A DNA stretch of 64,000 nt from Natrinema caseinilyticum (GTDB taxonomy: Archaea; Halobacteriota; Halobacteria; Halobacteriales; Natrialbaceae). The stretch covers positions 992,001-1,056,000 of the forward strand of contig NZ_CP100445.1 of assembly GCF_024227435.1 (NCBI RefSeq). The letters run 5' to 3'. How positions within the stretch are numbered: the first letter of the stretch is position 1; the number at the start of each line of letters is the position of its first letter. The notes under the pieces were generated by a model. The model was not told where the DNA came from and made no database searches. It was given only the letters and a program-made list of their open reading frames with translations. Shown piece by piece: positions 34,869 to 43,587 of the stretch. Both the position numbers and the translations under genes were made by a program.

Positions 34869-35036
34869 ACGAACGCGGACGGAACGGGCCTCGGTCTGTC
34901 GATCGTTCAGAACGTCGTCAACGCCCACGGCTGGGACGTCACCGTTTCCGAGAGCGCTCACGGCGGTGCCAGATTCGAGGTCGTCGAGGTCCCGTCCGTC
35001 GCGTTCGGATCGGTTGGGAATCGCGTCGGACGCTGA
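34869..35036 (+). pseudogene. C-terminal stub of a sensor histidine kinase
   Basis: A 55-codon open stretch without start codon reads TNADGTGLGLSIVQNVVNAHG, then DVTVSESAHGGARFEVVEV and ends with TGA at 35034-35036. GTGLGLSIVQ is the G2 box of the histidine kinase ATP-binding domain, and GGARFEV is the usual closing strand. Everything upstream (sensor, DHp and N box) is missing, replaced by the hairpin end of a mobile element. Confidence 0.8.
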
Positions 35037-35217
35037 CCCACATCGGAATCCGTCTCGAGTGACACGTCCCCGGCCCGGTGACCGGTCGAAGCGATATTCG
35101 GCCGGTCGAAGCGACGCGTCCCCGACCCACGACACCATTCATCAATAACGATTTTTAGTTTTCTATATCGAAATTATACTTGGCAATATATAAAACCCGC
35201 CGGCCCCAACCAACGAC

Positions 35218-35364
35218 ATGGCCGCAAGAGAGTTCGACGACTCCGCCGACCAGTTCGATTCACCGATCGACCAACCCGACCTCCGGCTCTATTTGCCGGG
35301 TACACCGAGCGTCACGTTCCTCGAGTACGTCGAAGTGGCGATGAAAATGTTGTTCGGCCGGTAA
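35218..35364 (+). CDS. Small hypothetical protein (48 aa)
   Basis: An ATG at 35218 opens a 48-codon frame that starts MAAREFDDSADQFDSPIDQP and ends VEVAMKMLFGR. A strong TATA-like tatataaaa at 35187-35196 lies about 22-30 bp upstream, typical of a leaderless haloarchaeal gene. The acidic front and the hydrophobic end (TFLEYVEVAMKMLF) suggest a small membrane-associated peptide. I recognise no family. The good promoter and normal codon use support it being real. Confidence 0.55.
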   Translation: MAAREFDDSADQFDSPIDQPDLRLYLPGTPSVTFLEYVEVAMKMLFGR

Positions 35365-35473
35365 CACGCTCGAGACCGGCCATCGTCTGGTACCGATTCG
35401 AAGCCGCGAGCGAATCACCGGCGAACGGGACTCGAGAGATGGCGACGGTTCGCTCTCCGTTCGAAGCCGTGCG

Positions 35474-35752
35474 TCAATACCGGATTTCGAATCCGTCCTC
35501 GCTTTTGGGCTCCTCGAATTCGGCCTGGACGTCTTCGACGTCGGCCGCCGGGCTTCCCGTGTGACACCACTCGATCATCCCCTCGACGGCGTCCTCGGGG
35601 CCCTCGAAGACCGCCTCGACGCGACCGTCGTTCAAATTCTTCACCCAGCCGTCGACGCCCTTCTCGTGTGCCGCGTCACGAGTATTGGCGCGGTAGTAGA
35701 CGCCCTGTACCGTTCCCGAGACGAACACGTGTGCGCGGGTTCGACCTGCCAT
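35474..35752 (-). CDS. acyP: Acylphosphatase
   Basis: The 92-residue protein hydrolyses acyl phosphates. The phosphate-binding loop and catalytic Arg are in VSGTVQGVYYRANTRDAA, and the catalytic Asn is in VKNLNDGRVEAVFEG. The ferredoxin-like beta-alpha-beta layout and length are typical. The ATG at 35752 is used. The frame open to 35830 lacks homology. It is divergent from the MBL-fold exonuclease gene. Confidence 0.95.
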   Translation of the reverse strand: MAGRTRAHVFVSGTVQGVYYRANTRDAAHEKGVDGWVKNLNDGRVEAVFEGPEDAVEGMIEWCHTGSPAADVEDVQAEFEEPKSEDGFEIRY

Positions 35753-35885
35753 GCCCCAGTGGTCGACCGCGAGGGTGAAAAAGCCGGGTCCGCTCCGCCC
35801 GCAGTCGGACCCACTCTCGGGTGTCCACACGGCGCGACGGTCCGAAGCGACACAGGCAGGTGTCTCGAGGACCTACTCGAGTCCC

Positions 35886-36977
35886 GTGACCGTACGGCAC
35901 CGAGACGGCATCCACTTCGAGCGGGGCGGCGAGCCGTGGGTCGTCGCCGACGCTCGAAGCGCCGCGGGCAGGGTCAACGTCGTGAGCCACGCCCACGCGG
36001 ATCACACGTTTCGGACGGCGTCGGAATCGATCGTCTGCTCGGCCGAAACCGCCGCGATAGCCGAGGCCAGGACCGGTACCGGATTCGCGTTCGTCGAACG
36101 TGTCCCGGGCATCGAACTCGTTCCGGCCGGCCACGTCGTCGGCTCCCGCGCGGCGATCATCGATCTGGAGCGCGTGCCCGGCAGTTCCGCGGATGTGTCC
36201 GACGACGGCGGTCCCCGGCGCTACTGTTACACCGGCGATTTCTCGACGCGCGATCGGTGTTACCTCGAGGGGTTCGATCCCCGCGCCGTGGACGTGGACG
36301 CGCTCGTTATGGAAACGACGTACGGGCTTCCAAAGTACCGATTTTCGACGCAGGAGGAACTCGAGGCGGCGATCACCGACTGGCTTCGAGACAACGACGA
36401 CCGGCCGTGTTTCCTGTTCGGCTACTCGCTGGGCCGCGCCCAGAAGCTCCAGTGGCTGGCCCGCGACGCGACGGTCGACGGGGATCGAGAGATCCTCGTC
36501 TCCGACTCCATCCGCGAGGTGAACCGGGCGATCGAACGGGCGACCGACGGCGTCTCACCGGACGGACCGACCGATCGCTCGACGAACGGATCGGCTGCGG
36601 GCGGCCTCGCGTTCCCCGGGCGACGCTACGACTCGCTGCGCGGACTGACCGACGAAATCGTGATCCTGCCGTCGAATCAGGCCCGAGCCGACTGGGTCGA
36701 GACGGCCGTCGACCGCGAGAACGGTCTGAAGGCGGGCTTTTCGGGGTGGGCGGTCGACGACTCCTTTCGCTATCGAGGAAACTACGACGTGACGTTTCCG
36801 CTCACGGACCACTGCGACTTCGACGAACTCGTCGAAACGGTCCGCGCGATCGATCCGGAGATCGTCGACACGAATCACGGCTTCGACGAGGCGTTCGCCG
36901 ACCACCTCGCGACCGAGTACGGCTACCGAGCGCAGCCGCTGAAGCGAAACCAGACGACCCTCTCGGAGTTCCGCTGA
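35886..36977 (+). CDS. MBL-fold exonuclease-like protein (mRNA 3'-end processing family)
   Basis: The 363-residue protein starts at a GTG and shows the metallo-beta-lactamase metal site SHAHADH (34-40). Further features are VPAGHVVGSRAAII, the Asp-containing YCYTGDFSTRD, and the late HCDFDELVETVRAIDP and NHGF motifs. Haloarchaeal members are annotated as mRNA 3'-end processing or exonuclease-like, but this shorter form lacks a clear beta-CASP domain and the activity is unproven. The stop overlaps the following small gene (TGATG). Confidence 0.8.
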   Translation: MTVRHRDGIHFERGGEPWVVADARSAAGRVNVVSHAHADHTFRTASESIVCSAETAAIAEARTGTGFAFVERVPGIELVPAGHVVGSRAAIIDLERVPGSSADVSDDGGPRRYCYTGDFSTRDRCYLEGFDPRAVDVDALVMETTYGLPKYRFSTQEELEAAITDWLRDNDDRPCFLFGYSLGRAQKLQWLARDATVDGDREILVSDSIREVNRAIERATDGVSPDGPTDRSTNGSAAGGLAFPGRRYDSLRGLTDEIVILPSNQARADWVETAVDRENGLKAGFSGWAVDDSFRYRGNYDVTFPLTDHCDFDELVETVRAIDPEIVDTNHGFDEAFADHLATEYGYRAQPLKRNQTTLSEFR

Positions 36978-37195
36978 TGGACCGCATCGAACGCTTCGAA
37001 GAGTCCCGCGACGTCTCGAGCGGGCGTGCGACGATCCGGGAACTGCTCGAGTTGCTCGTCGGCGCGAGCGCGCTCGCGAACGTCCTGCTCGGCCGGCAGG
37101 TCGCGCTCTGGGGTCGCGGGGATTCTCGTCGTCTTCGCAGTCACGCTCGTTTCGCAGGCTGGGCCGTGGCCGGGCGCGAAGACGACGAGGAGTAA
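36977..37195 (+). CDS. Small protein overlapping the MBL gene, possibly frameshifted
   Basis: The ATG shares its A with the previous TGA. The 72-residue frame reads MDRIERFEESRDVSSGRATIRELLELLVGASALANVLLG, then turns into an Arg-rich end. One base further on, another frame reads GILVVFAVTLVSQAGPWPG, a convincing second membrane helix. One missing base in the G-run at 37110-37113 would join the two. The rejoined frame, however, would run on to 37376 over the glycosylase gene, so this remains uncertain. Confidence 0.45.
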   Translation: MDRIERFEESRDVSSGRATIRELLELLVGASALANVLLGRQVALWGRGDSRRLRSHARFAGWAVAGREDDEE

Positions 37196-37230
37196 CCGCC
37201 CGCCACCGGACACCGGTCGAGTAGGTGGTC

Positions 37231-38124
37231 TCACTCGCCGGTTCGCAAGTGGTGGAAGAGATACGTCTGGGCGTATCCCGCGTATTCGCCGCCGAGTCGG
37301 TCCCGAATCGCTCGCGAGGTCTCGGCGTATGACCCACGGTCACAGTCCGGATAGTGCTCCGCGATTGCCGATTTGATCCAGGTGTCGAGCGGAACGGCCT
37401 CGTCGAATCCCAGCGAAAAGAGCAGGACGCAATCCGCGACTTTGTCGCCGACGCCTACGAACTGCGTCAGGTAGTCTCGAGCCGCCTCGTACTCGAGGTC
37501 CCGAGCCGCCTCCGGGTGTGCCTCGCCGTGTGCGACCATCTCGGCCGTCCGGACGACGTAGGGGGCTCGATAACCGAGTCCGAGTTCGCGGAGTTCGGCT
37601 TCGGTCGCCGTCGCGAGTCGTTCCGGGGTCGGAAATTCCGCGTAGACGTCGCCGTCGAACGTCCGCTCCTCGCCGTACTCCCGCGCCAGCGTCGAGACCA
37701 TCCCGTGAATGCGGCTCACCCGCATCTGTGCCGAGCAGATGAACGAGATCAGCGTTCCGAACGCGGGATCGGCGACCAACCGCATCCCCCGATGGGCCTC
37801 GTAGGCCTCCCGGAGCAACGGGTCGTCCGGTGCGGCGGCGACGATCGCCTCGAGATCGTCGTCCAATCGCAAGAGCCGACGCACCGTCGACTCGGCGTCG
37901 GTCGTCGATTCCCACTCGAGGACGTCGTCATCGGGGTCACTCTGGGCCCGAACGCGGATCACCTCGCCGTCGACGACGGTCGAATACCACGAGTCGGGAG
38001 CGGCCGTCCCGGCGTACATATCTCCGTCGTCGCGCCGCCAGAGGTAGCTTTGGCCGCTCTCGAGGGTTCGGTACAGGTCCAGTCCGCCGGCCAGTTCGTC
38101 GACCGGGATCGTCCCCGTCTCCAT
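37231..38124 (-). CDS. 8-oxoguanine/alkyl DNA glycosylase (OGG1/AlkA-like)
   Basis: The 297-residue base-excision repair enzyme has an OGG_N-like front (LDLYRTLESGQSYLWRRD) and an HhH-GPD fold. The catalytic region is FVGVGDKVADCVLLFSLGFDEAVPLDTWI, with the Schiff-base Lys and activating Asp of OGG-type bifunctional glycosylases. FGTLISFICSAQMRVSRIHGMV is the family entry segment. The ATG at 38124 is used. The basic stretch upstream is unlikely to be translated. The lesion range (8-oxoG or 3-methyladenine) cannot be set by eye. Confidence 0.9.
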   Translation of the reverse strand: METGTIPVDELAGGLDLYRTLESGQSYLWRRDDGDMYAGTAAPDSWYSTVVDGEVIRVRAQSDPDDDVLEWESTTDAESTVRRLLRLDDDLEAIVAAAPDDPLLREAYEAHRGMRLVADPAFGTLISFICSAQMRVSRIHGMVSTLAREYGEERTFDGDVYAEFPTPERLATATEAELRELGLGYRAPYVVRTAEMVAHGEAHPEAARDLEYEAARDYLTQFVGVGDKVADCVLLFSLGFDEAVPLDTWIKSAIAEHYPDCDRGSYAETSRAIRDRLGGEYAGYAQTYLFHHLRTGE

Positions 38125-38308
38125 TCGTTCGACCCTTCGAGAGCGGCGGCTTTTGCCTTTCGAACCGGCACGACGCTCGCGTTTCGAATCGACGCGGCGA
38201 ACAAATCCGTCGCTCGCGGGGTCCCGACGCGTCGGAATCGGGACTGCACCCATCTCGTTCGTCGCTGCGAGGCGAACCTTCTTACTGGAGGCGATAGAAT
38301 GACTGAGC

Positions 38309-38782
38309 ATGAATTGCAGGGTCGTCGTCGAAGCTGCAGTGCCGGTATTCGACGTTGAAACGGAAGACGAGGCGATCCGTATCGCCATCTCGAAGACGGG
38401 CGAGATGTTGAACCCTGACCTGAATTACGTGGAGATCAACATGGGTGAGCGAACCTCCCCATCGGGAGAGGAACTCCCACCCGCGTTTATCGCAGCCGAC
38501 GAGGCGCTCGTCGCGCTCGAACTGGAGATGACCGTCTTCAACGTCGAGCGCGAGGAACACGCCTCGCGAATCGCACGAAAGGAGATCGGTCAACGACTCG
38601 AGAACATCCCGCTCGAGGTCGAACACGTCACCGTCTTAGAGGACGAACCGGACGACGATTCGACCGACGACTCGTCAGCGGACCAGGAGGACGATGACCG
38701 TGACTCGGCGGCCGAAACCGACGGCGAAGACGACGACGACGACGAGGAAATCCTCCCCGAATTCGAGGATCTGGTCGAGTGA
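38309..38782 (+). CDS. UPF0212 (DUF555) family protein
   Basis: The 157-residue protein matches an archaea-only family: MNCRVVVEAAVPVFDVETEDEAIRIAISKTGEMLNPDLNYVEI and VALELEMTVFNVEREEHASRIARKEIGQRL. The last 45 residues are an acidic low-complexity tail (DDDSTDDSSADQEDDD ...), typical for haloarchaea. The biochemical role is unknown. It is divergent from the glycosylase gene. Confidence 0.9.
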   Translation: MNCRVVVEAAVPVFDVETEDEAIRIAISKTGEMLNPDLNYVEINMGERTSPSGEELPPAFIAADEALVALELEMTVFNVEREEHASRIARKEIGQRLENIPLEVEHVTVLEDEPDDDSTDDSSADQEDDDRDSAAETDGEDDDDDEEILPEFEDLVE

Positions 38783-38961
38783 GCGACACCGAAAGTCGGC
38801 GCCACTCGATGCGCGACCGTCCGATCGGGAACGTCTCGAGCTGACGGCGAAGCGTGGAACCGTCGCAAGACGAGGGAACCGGTGCGGCCCGTGGCGGCGT
38901 CCTGTGGGTCGGTAGTCTTGCCAGTGAGGAAAACTATCGTCCGGAGGATTCGGTACGCGTC

Positions 38962-39198
38962 TCAGTCTGCGGCGGCGGCGACTGCTTCCTGCTCACCCTC
39001 TCGCATGTTCGTTGTGATTCCACCGGCGAGCGCAAAAACAGCAGCTTTGTGATCAGTTTTCGATTTGTGGATCGACGTCGGTCGGATCCCCCGGGACTCG
39101 TATTCTTCAAGGTCAATTTGACAATCGTTCCATTCAGCGCACTGGTTCGATACCTCCGCGAGAAGGCCGTGAAGGTGAATGAGCTCCTGTTTCTTCAT
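38962..39198 (-). CDS. UPF0058 family protein
   Basis: The 78-residue protein starts MKKQELIHLHGLLAEVSNQC and continues with IRPTSIHKSKTDHKAAVFALAGGI, the two conserved blocks of the archaeal UPF0058 family. Metal or nucleic acid binding is guessed from the conserved His residues but not established. An ATG two codons earlier (39204) is equally possible. An aataatataa TATA-like box lies about 30 bp upstream on the coding strand, favouring a near-leaderless start. Confidence 0.9.
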   Translation of the reverse strand: MKKQELIHLHGLLAEVSNQCAEWNDCQIDLEEYESRGIRPTSIHKSKTDHKAAVFALAGGITTNMREGEQEAVAAAAD

Positions 39199-39462
39199 AA
39201 CCATGCGGTCCTACCCACTGCAGGGTTATATTATTATCTTGAGTTGCGTTAACACGCAACCCGTGTCGCCTTTTTGGTGTATCACTGCACGGAACGTTTC
39301 GAATGCTGGGCCTACGCGAGAAAACCACGGGACAGGGAGCGCGTATACTTCTTATTACTGGCATAAACGATGCTTTCTCTCCTCTTTCCGATATGCTGTG
39401 TTCGAAGACTTAAACCGTGACTACCGTTGGAAGGACTGGCCTAAACGGGCCCGACAATCGGA
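39199..39462. promoter_or_regulatory. Intergenic region with UPF0058 promoter and ttgcgt/acgcaa hairpin
   Basis: No gene is convincing. Near 39244-39260 the inverted pair ttgcgt and acgcaa flanks a short spacer, adjacent to the TATA-like box of the UPF0058 gene. The remainder is AT-rich compared with the window average, with several tttc and tatac stretches. Confidence 0.35.
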
Positions 39463-39642
39463 CTACCCGAGTTGCTTCAACGTTTGTAAATCGCGATCAG
39501 TTCGCATAAACTCGGCTGTACGGCGGGACGCGTGACAGTTCGGACAGTGAAACATCTCGGCCGCAGTCGGGAGTTCGTCCGGAGATGCCTGCCAATCTTT
39601 CGCACATTCGGGACACAACAGTTGGACGGTCGTTTTATCCAT
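39463..39642 (-). CDS. Small double-CxxC zinc-ribbon protein
   Basis: From the ATG at 39642 the 59-residue product reads MDKTTVQLLCPECAKDWQASPDELP and CPNCHASRRTAEFMRTDRD. The two CPxC knuckles are about 20 residues apart, forming one zinc ribbon. Small zinc-ribbon proteins of this size are common and conserved in haloarchaea and may act in regulation or RNA binding. The longer open frame to 39747 reads an unrelated front and was rejected. Confidence 0.75.
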   Translation of the reverse strand: MDKTTVQLLCPECAKDWQASPDELPTAAEMFHCPNCHASRRTAEFMRTDRDLQTLKQLG

Positions 39643-39917
39643 GCTATCGTCTTTCACAGGAGAGCTGAAAAACGTTACCGCAGTTTTCGAAGAGGGGCGA
39701 TGAGACTGGAGAAACTCAGAACGGAGCGAAGCCCCGAACCACGCCACGGTGACGAGTCACGACGCCTCGGCGCCCGCGAGTCGCCTCGTCGGTTCCGCAT
39801 CCCTCGAGTGCGAGGCATCGAACCACGTCCGGTCGTCTGCGGAACGTACCACCGTGTGGCGCGCGTCGAACGACGTCGCGAGAGACCGGGGTCTGTCGAT
39901 CGTGCGGAGATCCGAGA

Positions 39918-40268
39918 TCAGTTAGAAACCCGGTTTCTGAGGTCGAGTTCGTCCAGCAGGTCGTCGTTTCGGTCCATTTCGGTCTCGAGTTCGACGTGCG
40001 CGGTTTCGACCATCAGGTCGACGATTTCCTGACGGTCTTTGCCGGTCGGGTAGCGCCGTTCGAGCGGATCGCCGACGCTGATCTCGAGTGACCAGTACTG
40101 GTTGGGATACGCGGTTCGCATGTTGTAGGGGGAATCGTGGTACGCCAGACGGACGACGTACACCGAGAGATCCCGGTCTTCGTCGTAGACGACTTCGATG
40201 ACGTCCCGTTGGGGATGGCCGTTCCCGTGGCTCGGTCGTTGCTCGTTGTTGTCGTGGGCGGCACTCAT
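39918..40268 (-). CDS. Hypothetical conserved-looking haloarchaeal protein
   Basis: The roughly 116-residue protein reads MSAAHDNNEQRPSHGNGHPQ, then a beta-rich core (VIEVVYDEDRDLSVYVVRLAYHDSPYNMRTAYPNQYWSLEISV) and a helical acidic end. A start ten residues earlier at 40298 is possible. It has no signal, membrane segment or motif I know. Codon use fits the neighbours, and the strand-rich core with regular hydrophobic spacing supports a real gene. Confidence 0.65.
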   Translation of the reverse strand: MSAAHDNNEQRPSHGNGHPQRDVIEVVYDEDRDLSVYVVRLAYHDSPYNMRTAYPNQYWSLEISVGDPLERRYPTGKDRQEIVDLMVETAHVELETEMDRNDDLLDELDLRNRVSN

Positions 40269-40485
40269 CGTTTGAACGTTGTCGTCGATCGCGTTCAAGA
40301 GTCGTCCCCGCTGCTTCGACCTGCACGACGTGTATACCGTACAACTTCGCCTTGTATTCGAGGAGAGTGATGGCGATTCGACGAATCGGATACCAGTTCC
40401 GACCGGGCATACCGTCCGCTGGTCGGTTCGAGGACGAAAAAACCACCCGCGTCAGGACGACGTGACAGATGACAGCCGGCCTTGT

Positions 40486-41463
40486 TTACGCAGGTGCGGC
40501 CGTATCGGAGGCCTCGAGCAGTTCCTTGTACCGGTTCCGGATGGTGACTTCGGAGATGCTCGCGACCTCGCTGACCTCGTTCTGGGTGACCTTCTCGTTG
40601 GTCAGGAGCGCGGCGGCGTACACTGCCGCTGCGGCGAGCCCGACGGGGGACTTCCCGCTGTGGACGCCCTCCTGGCGAGCCGATTCGAGCAGTTCGCGGG
40701 CCATCCGCTCGGTCTCGTCGGAGAGATCGAGATCGCTCACGAACCGCGGCACGTAGTGTTCGGGGTCGGCCGGTTTGACCTCGAGGCCGAGCTCCCGGAT
40801 GATGTACCGGTACGTGCGGGTCAGCTCCATCTTTTCGACTCGGGAGACGGCCGATATCTCGTCGAGGCTGCGGGGGGTGCCGGCCTGGCGAGCCGCCGCG
40901 TACAGCGAGGCGGTCGCGACGCCCTCGATCGATCGGCCCGGCAGGAGGTCCTCCTCGAGTGCGCGCCGGTAGATGACGCTCGCCGTCTCGCGGACGTTTT
41001 CGGGGAGCCCGAGTGCGGAGGCCATCCGGTCGATCTCGCCGAGTGCCTGCTTGAGGTTGCGTTCCTTGGAGTCGCGGGTGCGGAATCGCTCGTTCCAGGT
41101 GCGCAGCCGCTGCATCTTCTGGCGCTGGCGGCTCGAGAGGGCGCGGCCGTAGGCGTCTTTGTCCTGCCAGCCGATGTTGGTCGACAGCCCCTGGTCGTGC
41201 ATCATTTTGGTGGTGGGCGCGCCGACGCGGGACTTCTCGTCCTTCTCCGAGGCGTCGAACGCCCGCCACTCGGGGCCGCGGTCGATCTCGTCTTCCTCGA
41301 CGACGAGCCCGCAGTCTTCACAGACCGTCTCGGCGTGTTCGTCGTCCGAGACGAGCCGGCCGCCACACTCCGGGCAGCGCTCCCGCTCGTCGGATACCGT
41401 GGTGGTTTCTTCGTCTTCGGTCTCTCGCTCGTTCGTGTACGTCCGGATGCTCGTATCTGTCAT
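40486..41463 (-). CDS. tfb: Transcription initiation factor TFB
   Basis: The 325-residue protein recruits RNA polymerase to TBP-bound promoters. It has an acidic N-terminus, then a zinc ribbon with CPEC (30-33) and CEDC (48-51). The B-finger/linker region follows (RGPEWRAFDASEKDEKSRVGAPTTKMMHDQGLSTNIGW). Two cyclin repeats end with the BRE-reading helix-turn-helix (NEKVTQNEVSEVASISEVTIRNRYKELLE). It is one of several TFBs expected in a haloarchaeon. The AT-rich upstream region contains ttatatatg-like elements. Confidence 0.97.
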   Translation of the reverse strand: MTDTSIRTYTNERETEDEETTTVSDERERCPECGGRLVSDDEHAETVCEDCGLVVEEDEIDRGPEWRAFDASEKDEKSRVGAPTTKMMHDQGLSTNIGWQDKDAYGRALSSRQRQKMQRLRTWNERFRTRDSKERNLKQALGEIDRMASALGLPENVRETASVIYRRALEEDLLPGRSIEGVATASLYAAARQAGTPRSLDEISAVSRVEKMELTRTYRYIIRELGLEVKPADPEHYVPRFVSDLDLSDETERMARELLESARQEGVHSGKSPVGLAAAAVYAAALLTNEKVTQNEVSEVASISEVTIRNRYKELLEASDTAAPA

Positions 41464-41653
41464 GATCTGGATCGGGTGGGTTACTCGGGGCTTCCGGGTG
41501 GGGTAACCAGAAGAAACCCGGACGCCTCAGCTAACATAGGGTAAGGCCGTAAGGCATATAAAGCTTTCGCCTACTTTATAAACTAACCCGATTTACTGTT
41601 ATATATGTTCCGGTTATATAGTGATTAATCATTGGAGATTTCGGGGCCAGGGT

Positions 41654-41965
41654 TCAGGGGTCCTCCGGACCCGTTTGCTCGTCGACAGTAAAGAGGTGGC
41701 CCTCCCGCGGAACGTCGAACAATCCGATACGAGCGCCCGCGTCGAGCCACGCGTGACCGTAGGAAAACGACGCCAGCGCGTTGACGAGGTCCCCCTGGTC
41801 TCGAAAGTGCGTTCCGTCCTCGAGATAGGACGCCGCCATTTCGTAACAGTCCGCCGCCGCCGCTTCCATCGGCGTCCCCTCCGGCGGCGCGACCGTGGCC
41901 GCCTCGAGCGCCTCCGCAAGTAACTCGCCGTACCGGTTCGTCTTCTCCTCGAGATCGGCACCCAT
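41654..41965 (-). CDS. DUF357 domain protein
   Basis: The 103-residue protein has the archaeal DUF357 pattern: two helices with EKTNRYGELLAEALEA and CYEMAASYLEDGTHFRDQGDLVNALASFSYGHAWLDAGARIGLF, similar to a tetratricopeptide-like helical pair. The function of the family is unknown. It lies downstream of nothing obvious and is 190 bp upstream of tfb on the same strand. Confidence 0.9.
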   Translation of the reverse strand: MGADLEEKTNRYGELLAEALEAATVAPPEGTPMEAAAADCYEMAASYLEDGTHFRDQGDLVNALASFSYGHAWLDAGARIGLFDVPREGHLFTVDEQTGPEDP

Positions 41966-42184
41966 ACCCGTTACTCGTCGTTCGATTCCGTAAGTGCGTC
42001 GCCTCGAGCGGCCGCCGTCGAGTATCGATGCCCGTTCCGCCCGGTCGGGCGCTCATCGCATCGGACCGGAATTCCGCGTTCGAGTGCCGATCCGTTACCA
42101 GCCGGACGCTCGAGCGGACGACGCTGCCGAGCGGCCGCTGTAACGTCCGCATAGATATCACGCGTCCGTTCGAACGGCCTCCTA

Positions 42185-43498
42185 GTGCGCCTCATACAGG
42201 TGTTCGTCCCGTCCGCCCTTCGAGACGACGTCCTACGCGTCCTCGAGGAAGAGGACCTCGATTACGTTCGGATCCACGAGCGGAGCAACGGGGACGACGG
42301 CGAACTCGTTTCCTTTCCGATCCCGACCCAGGCGGTCGATCACGTCCTGACGTCGCTGCGCGAAATCGGTATCGAGGACGATTTCACCGTCGTCTCGTCG
42401 ATCGAGACGGCCAGGACCCCGCGCATCGAAGAACTCGAGGAACGATACGTCAACGGCACCGAAGAGGACGACAGTATCGCCCGCGACGAGATTCGGACGC
42501 GGGCGCTGAATATGACGCCCGGCCGGGGGACCTATTACTCGATGACAGTGCTGAGCGCGCTGGTCGCGACCGCGGGCCTGTTGCTCGACTCGCCCGCCGT
42601 CGTGGTCGGATCGATGGTGATCGCTCCGCAGGTCAGCGCGGCGCTGACCGGCACCGTCGGGCTGGTTCTCGACGATCGTCCCATGGTCCGCGACGGGCTC
42701 TCGTCGCTGGCGGTCGGCCTGGTCGTCGCCATCGCCAGCGCGTTCGCGTTCGCCTGGCTGATTCGGTTCAGTGGCGCCGTCCCCTCGACGGTCGACATCA
42801 CCGCCATCGCTCAAGTGCAAAACCGGATCACTCCCGGGATGCTCGCGCTCGTCGTCGGGATCTGTGCCGGCGCCGCCGGCGCCTTCGGGCTCGCGACCGC
42901 GATTCCCGTCTCGCTCGTCGGGGTGATGATCGCCGTCGCGCTGATTCCAGCCGCCGCCGCGGTCGGAATCGGACTCGCCTGGAGCCACGCGACCGTCGCC
43001 CTCGGCGCCTTCGTCCTGGTCGCCGTCAACGCCGCATCCGTTCTCCTCGCGGGAATCGCCGTCTTCTGGCACCTCGGCTATCGACCCGACGGCTGGACGG
43101 CCGGGACGATTCGCGGGAACGTCTCTCGAGACCGCCTCGGCTCGCTCGCCGTCGTCGTCGCTCTGAGCGTGATCGTTCTGACCGGCGCCGGCGTCGTCCT
43201 CGGCCACCACGTCGCCTTCGAAAACGACGTCAACGACGGCGTCAGGACCGTCCTGGACGACGCCGAGTACGACGGCCTGGAACTGGCGGAAGTGCGGACC
43301 GAGTTCAACGACGGCGGCCTCGTAACCGACGAGACCGCGGTCACCGTCGTCGTTCACCGACCCGCGGACCACCCGTATCCGACGCTCGCGGAGACCATCG
43401 AGCGGACCCTCGAGGAGCGAACCGATCGGACGGTGACCGTCACCGTCGAATTCGTCGAGGGCGATACGACCGCCGCCGATACCGCAGGGACGTCGTGA
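42185..43498 (+). CDS. DUF389 / TIGR00341 membrane protein
   Basis: The 437-residue protein begins at GTG with a cytoplasmic ACT-like part (MRLIQVFVPSALRDDVLRVLEEEDLDYVRIHE). Six to eight membrane helices follow from residue 120 to 340 (TVLSALVATAGLLLDSPAVVVGSMVIAPQVSAALTGTVG, LAVGLVVAIASAFAFAWLI and others). A soluble C-terminal domain closes the protein. The family is widespread in haloarchaea and of unknown function. The SPAVVVGSMVIAP segment is the hallmark. It lies 89 bp before the thioredoxin reductase fusion. Confidence 0.88.
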   Translation: MRLIQVFVPSALRDDVLRVLEEEDLDYVRIHERSNGDDGELVSFPIPTQAVDHVLTSLREIGIEDDFTVVSSIETARTPRIEELEERYVNGTEEDDSIARDEIRTRALNMTPGRGTYYSMTVLSALVATAGLLLDSPAVVVGSMVIAPQVSAALTGTVGLVLDDRPMVRDGLSSLAVGLVVAIASAFAFAWLIRFSGAVPSTVDITAIAQVQNRITPGMLALVVGICAGAAGAFGLATAIPVSLVGVMIAVALIPAAAAVGIGLAWSHATVALGAFVLVAVNAASVLLAGIAVFWHLGYRPDGWTAGTIRGNVSRDRLGSLAVVVALSVIVLTGAGVVLGHHVAFENDVNDGVRTVLDDAEYDGLELAEVRTEFNDGGLVTDETAVTVVVHRPADHPYPTLAETIERTLEERTDRTVTVTVEFVEGDTTAADTAGTS

Positions 43499-43587
43499 GG
43501 ACCGCTCACGCATCGGGAGCGTCACAGCAAGAGGGCCTCGTTGCTGAGAACGCAATCGGTTTAGGTCTTCTGTCCCAATCGTGGAAC

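Noticed and set aside
38854-39252. Plus-strand frame opposite the UPF0058 gene
   Set aside because: The minus-strand protein is a clear member of a conserved family. The plus frame is its antisense shadow.
42028-43587. Very long plus-strand open frame leading into the Grx-TrxR gene
   Set aside because: It is Arg-rich shadow sequence of the DUF389 gene in another frame. The real gene starts at the ATG at 43588.
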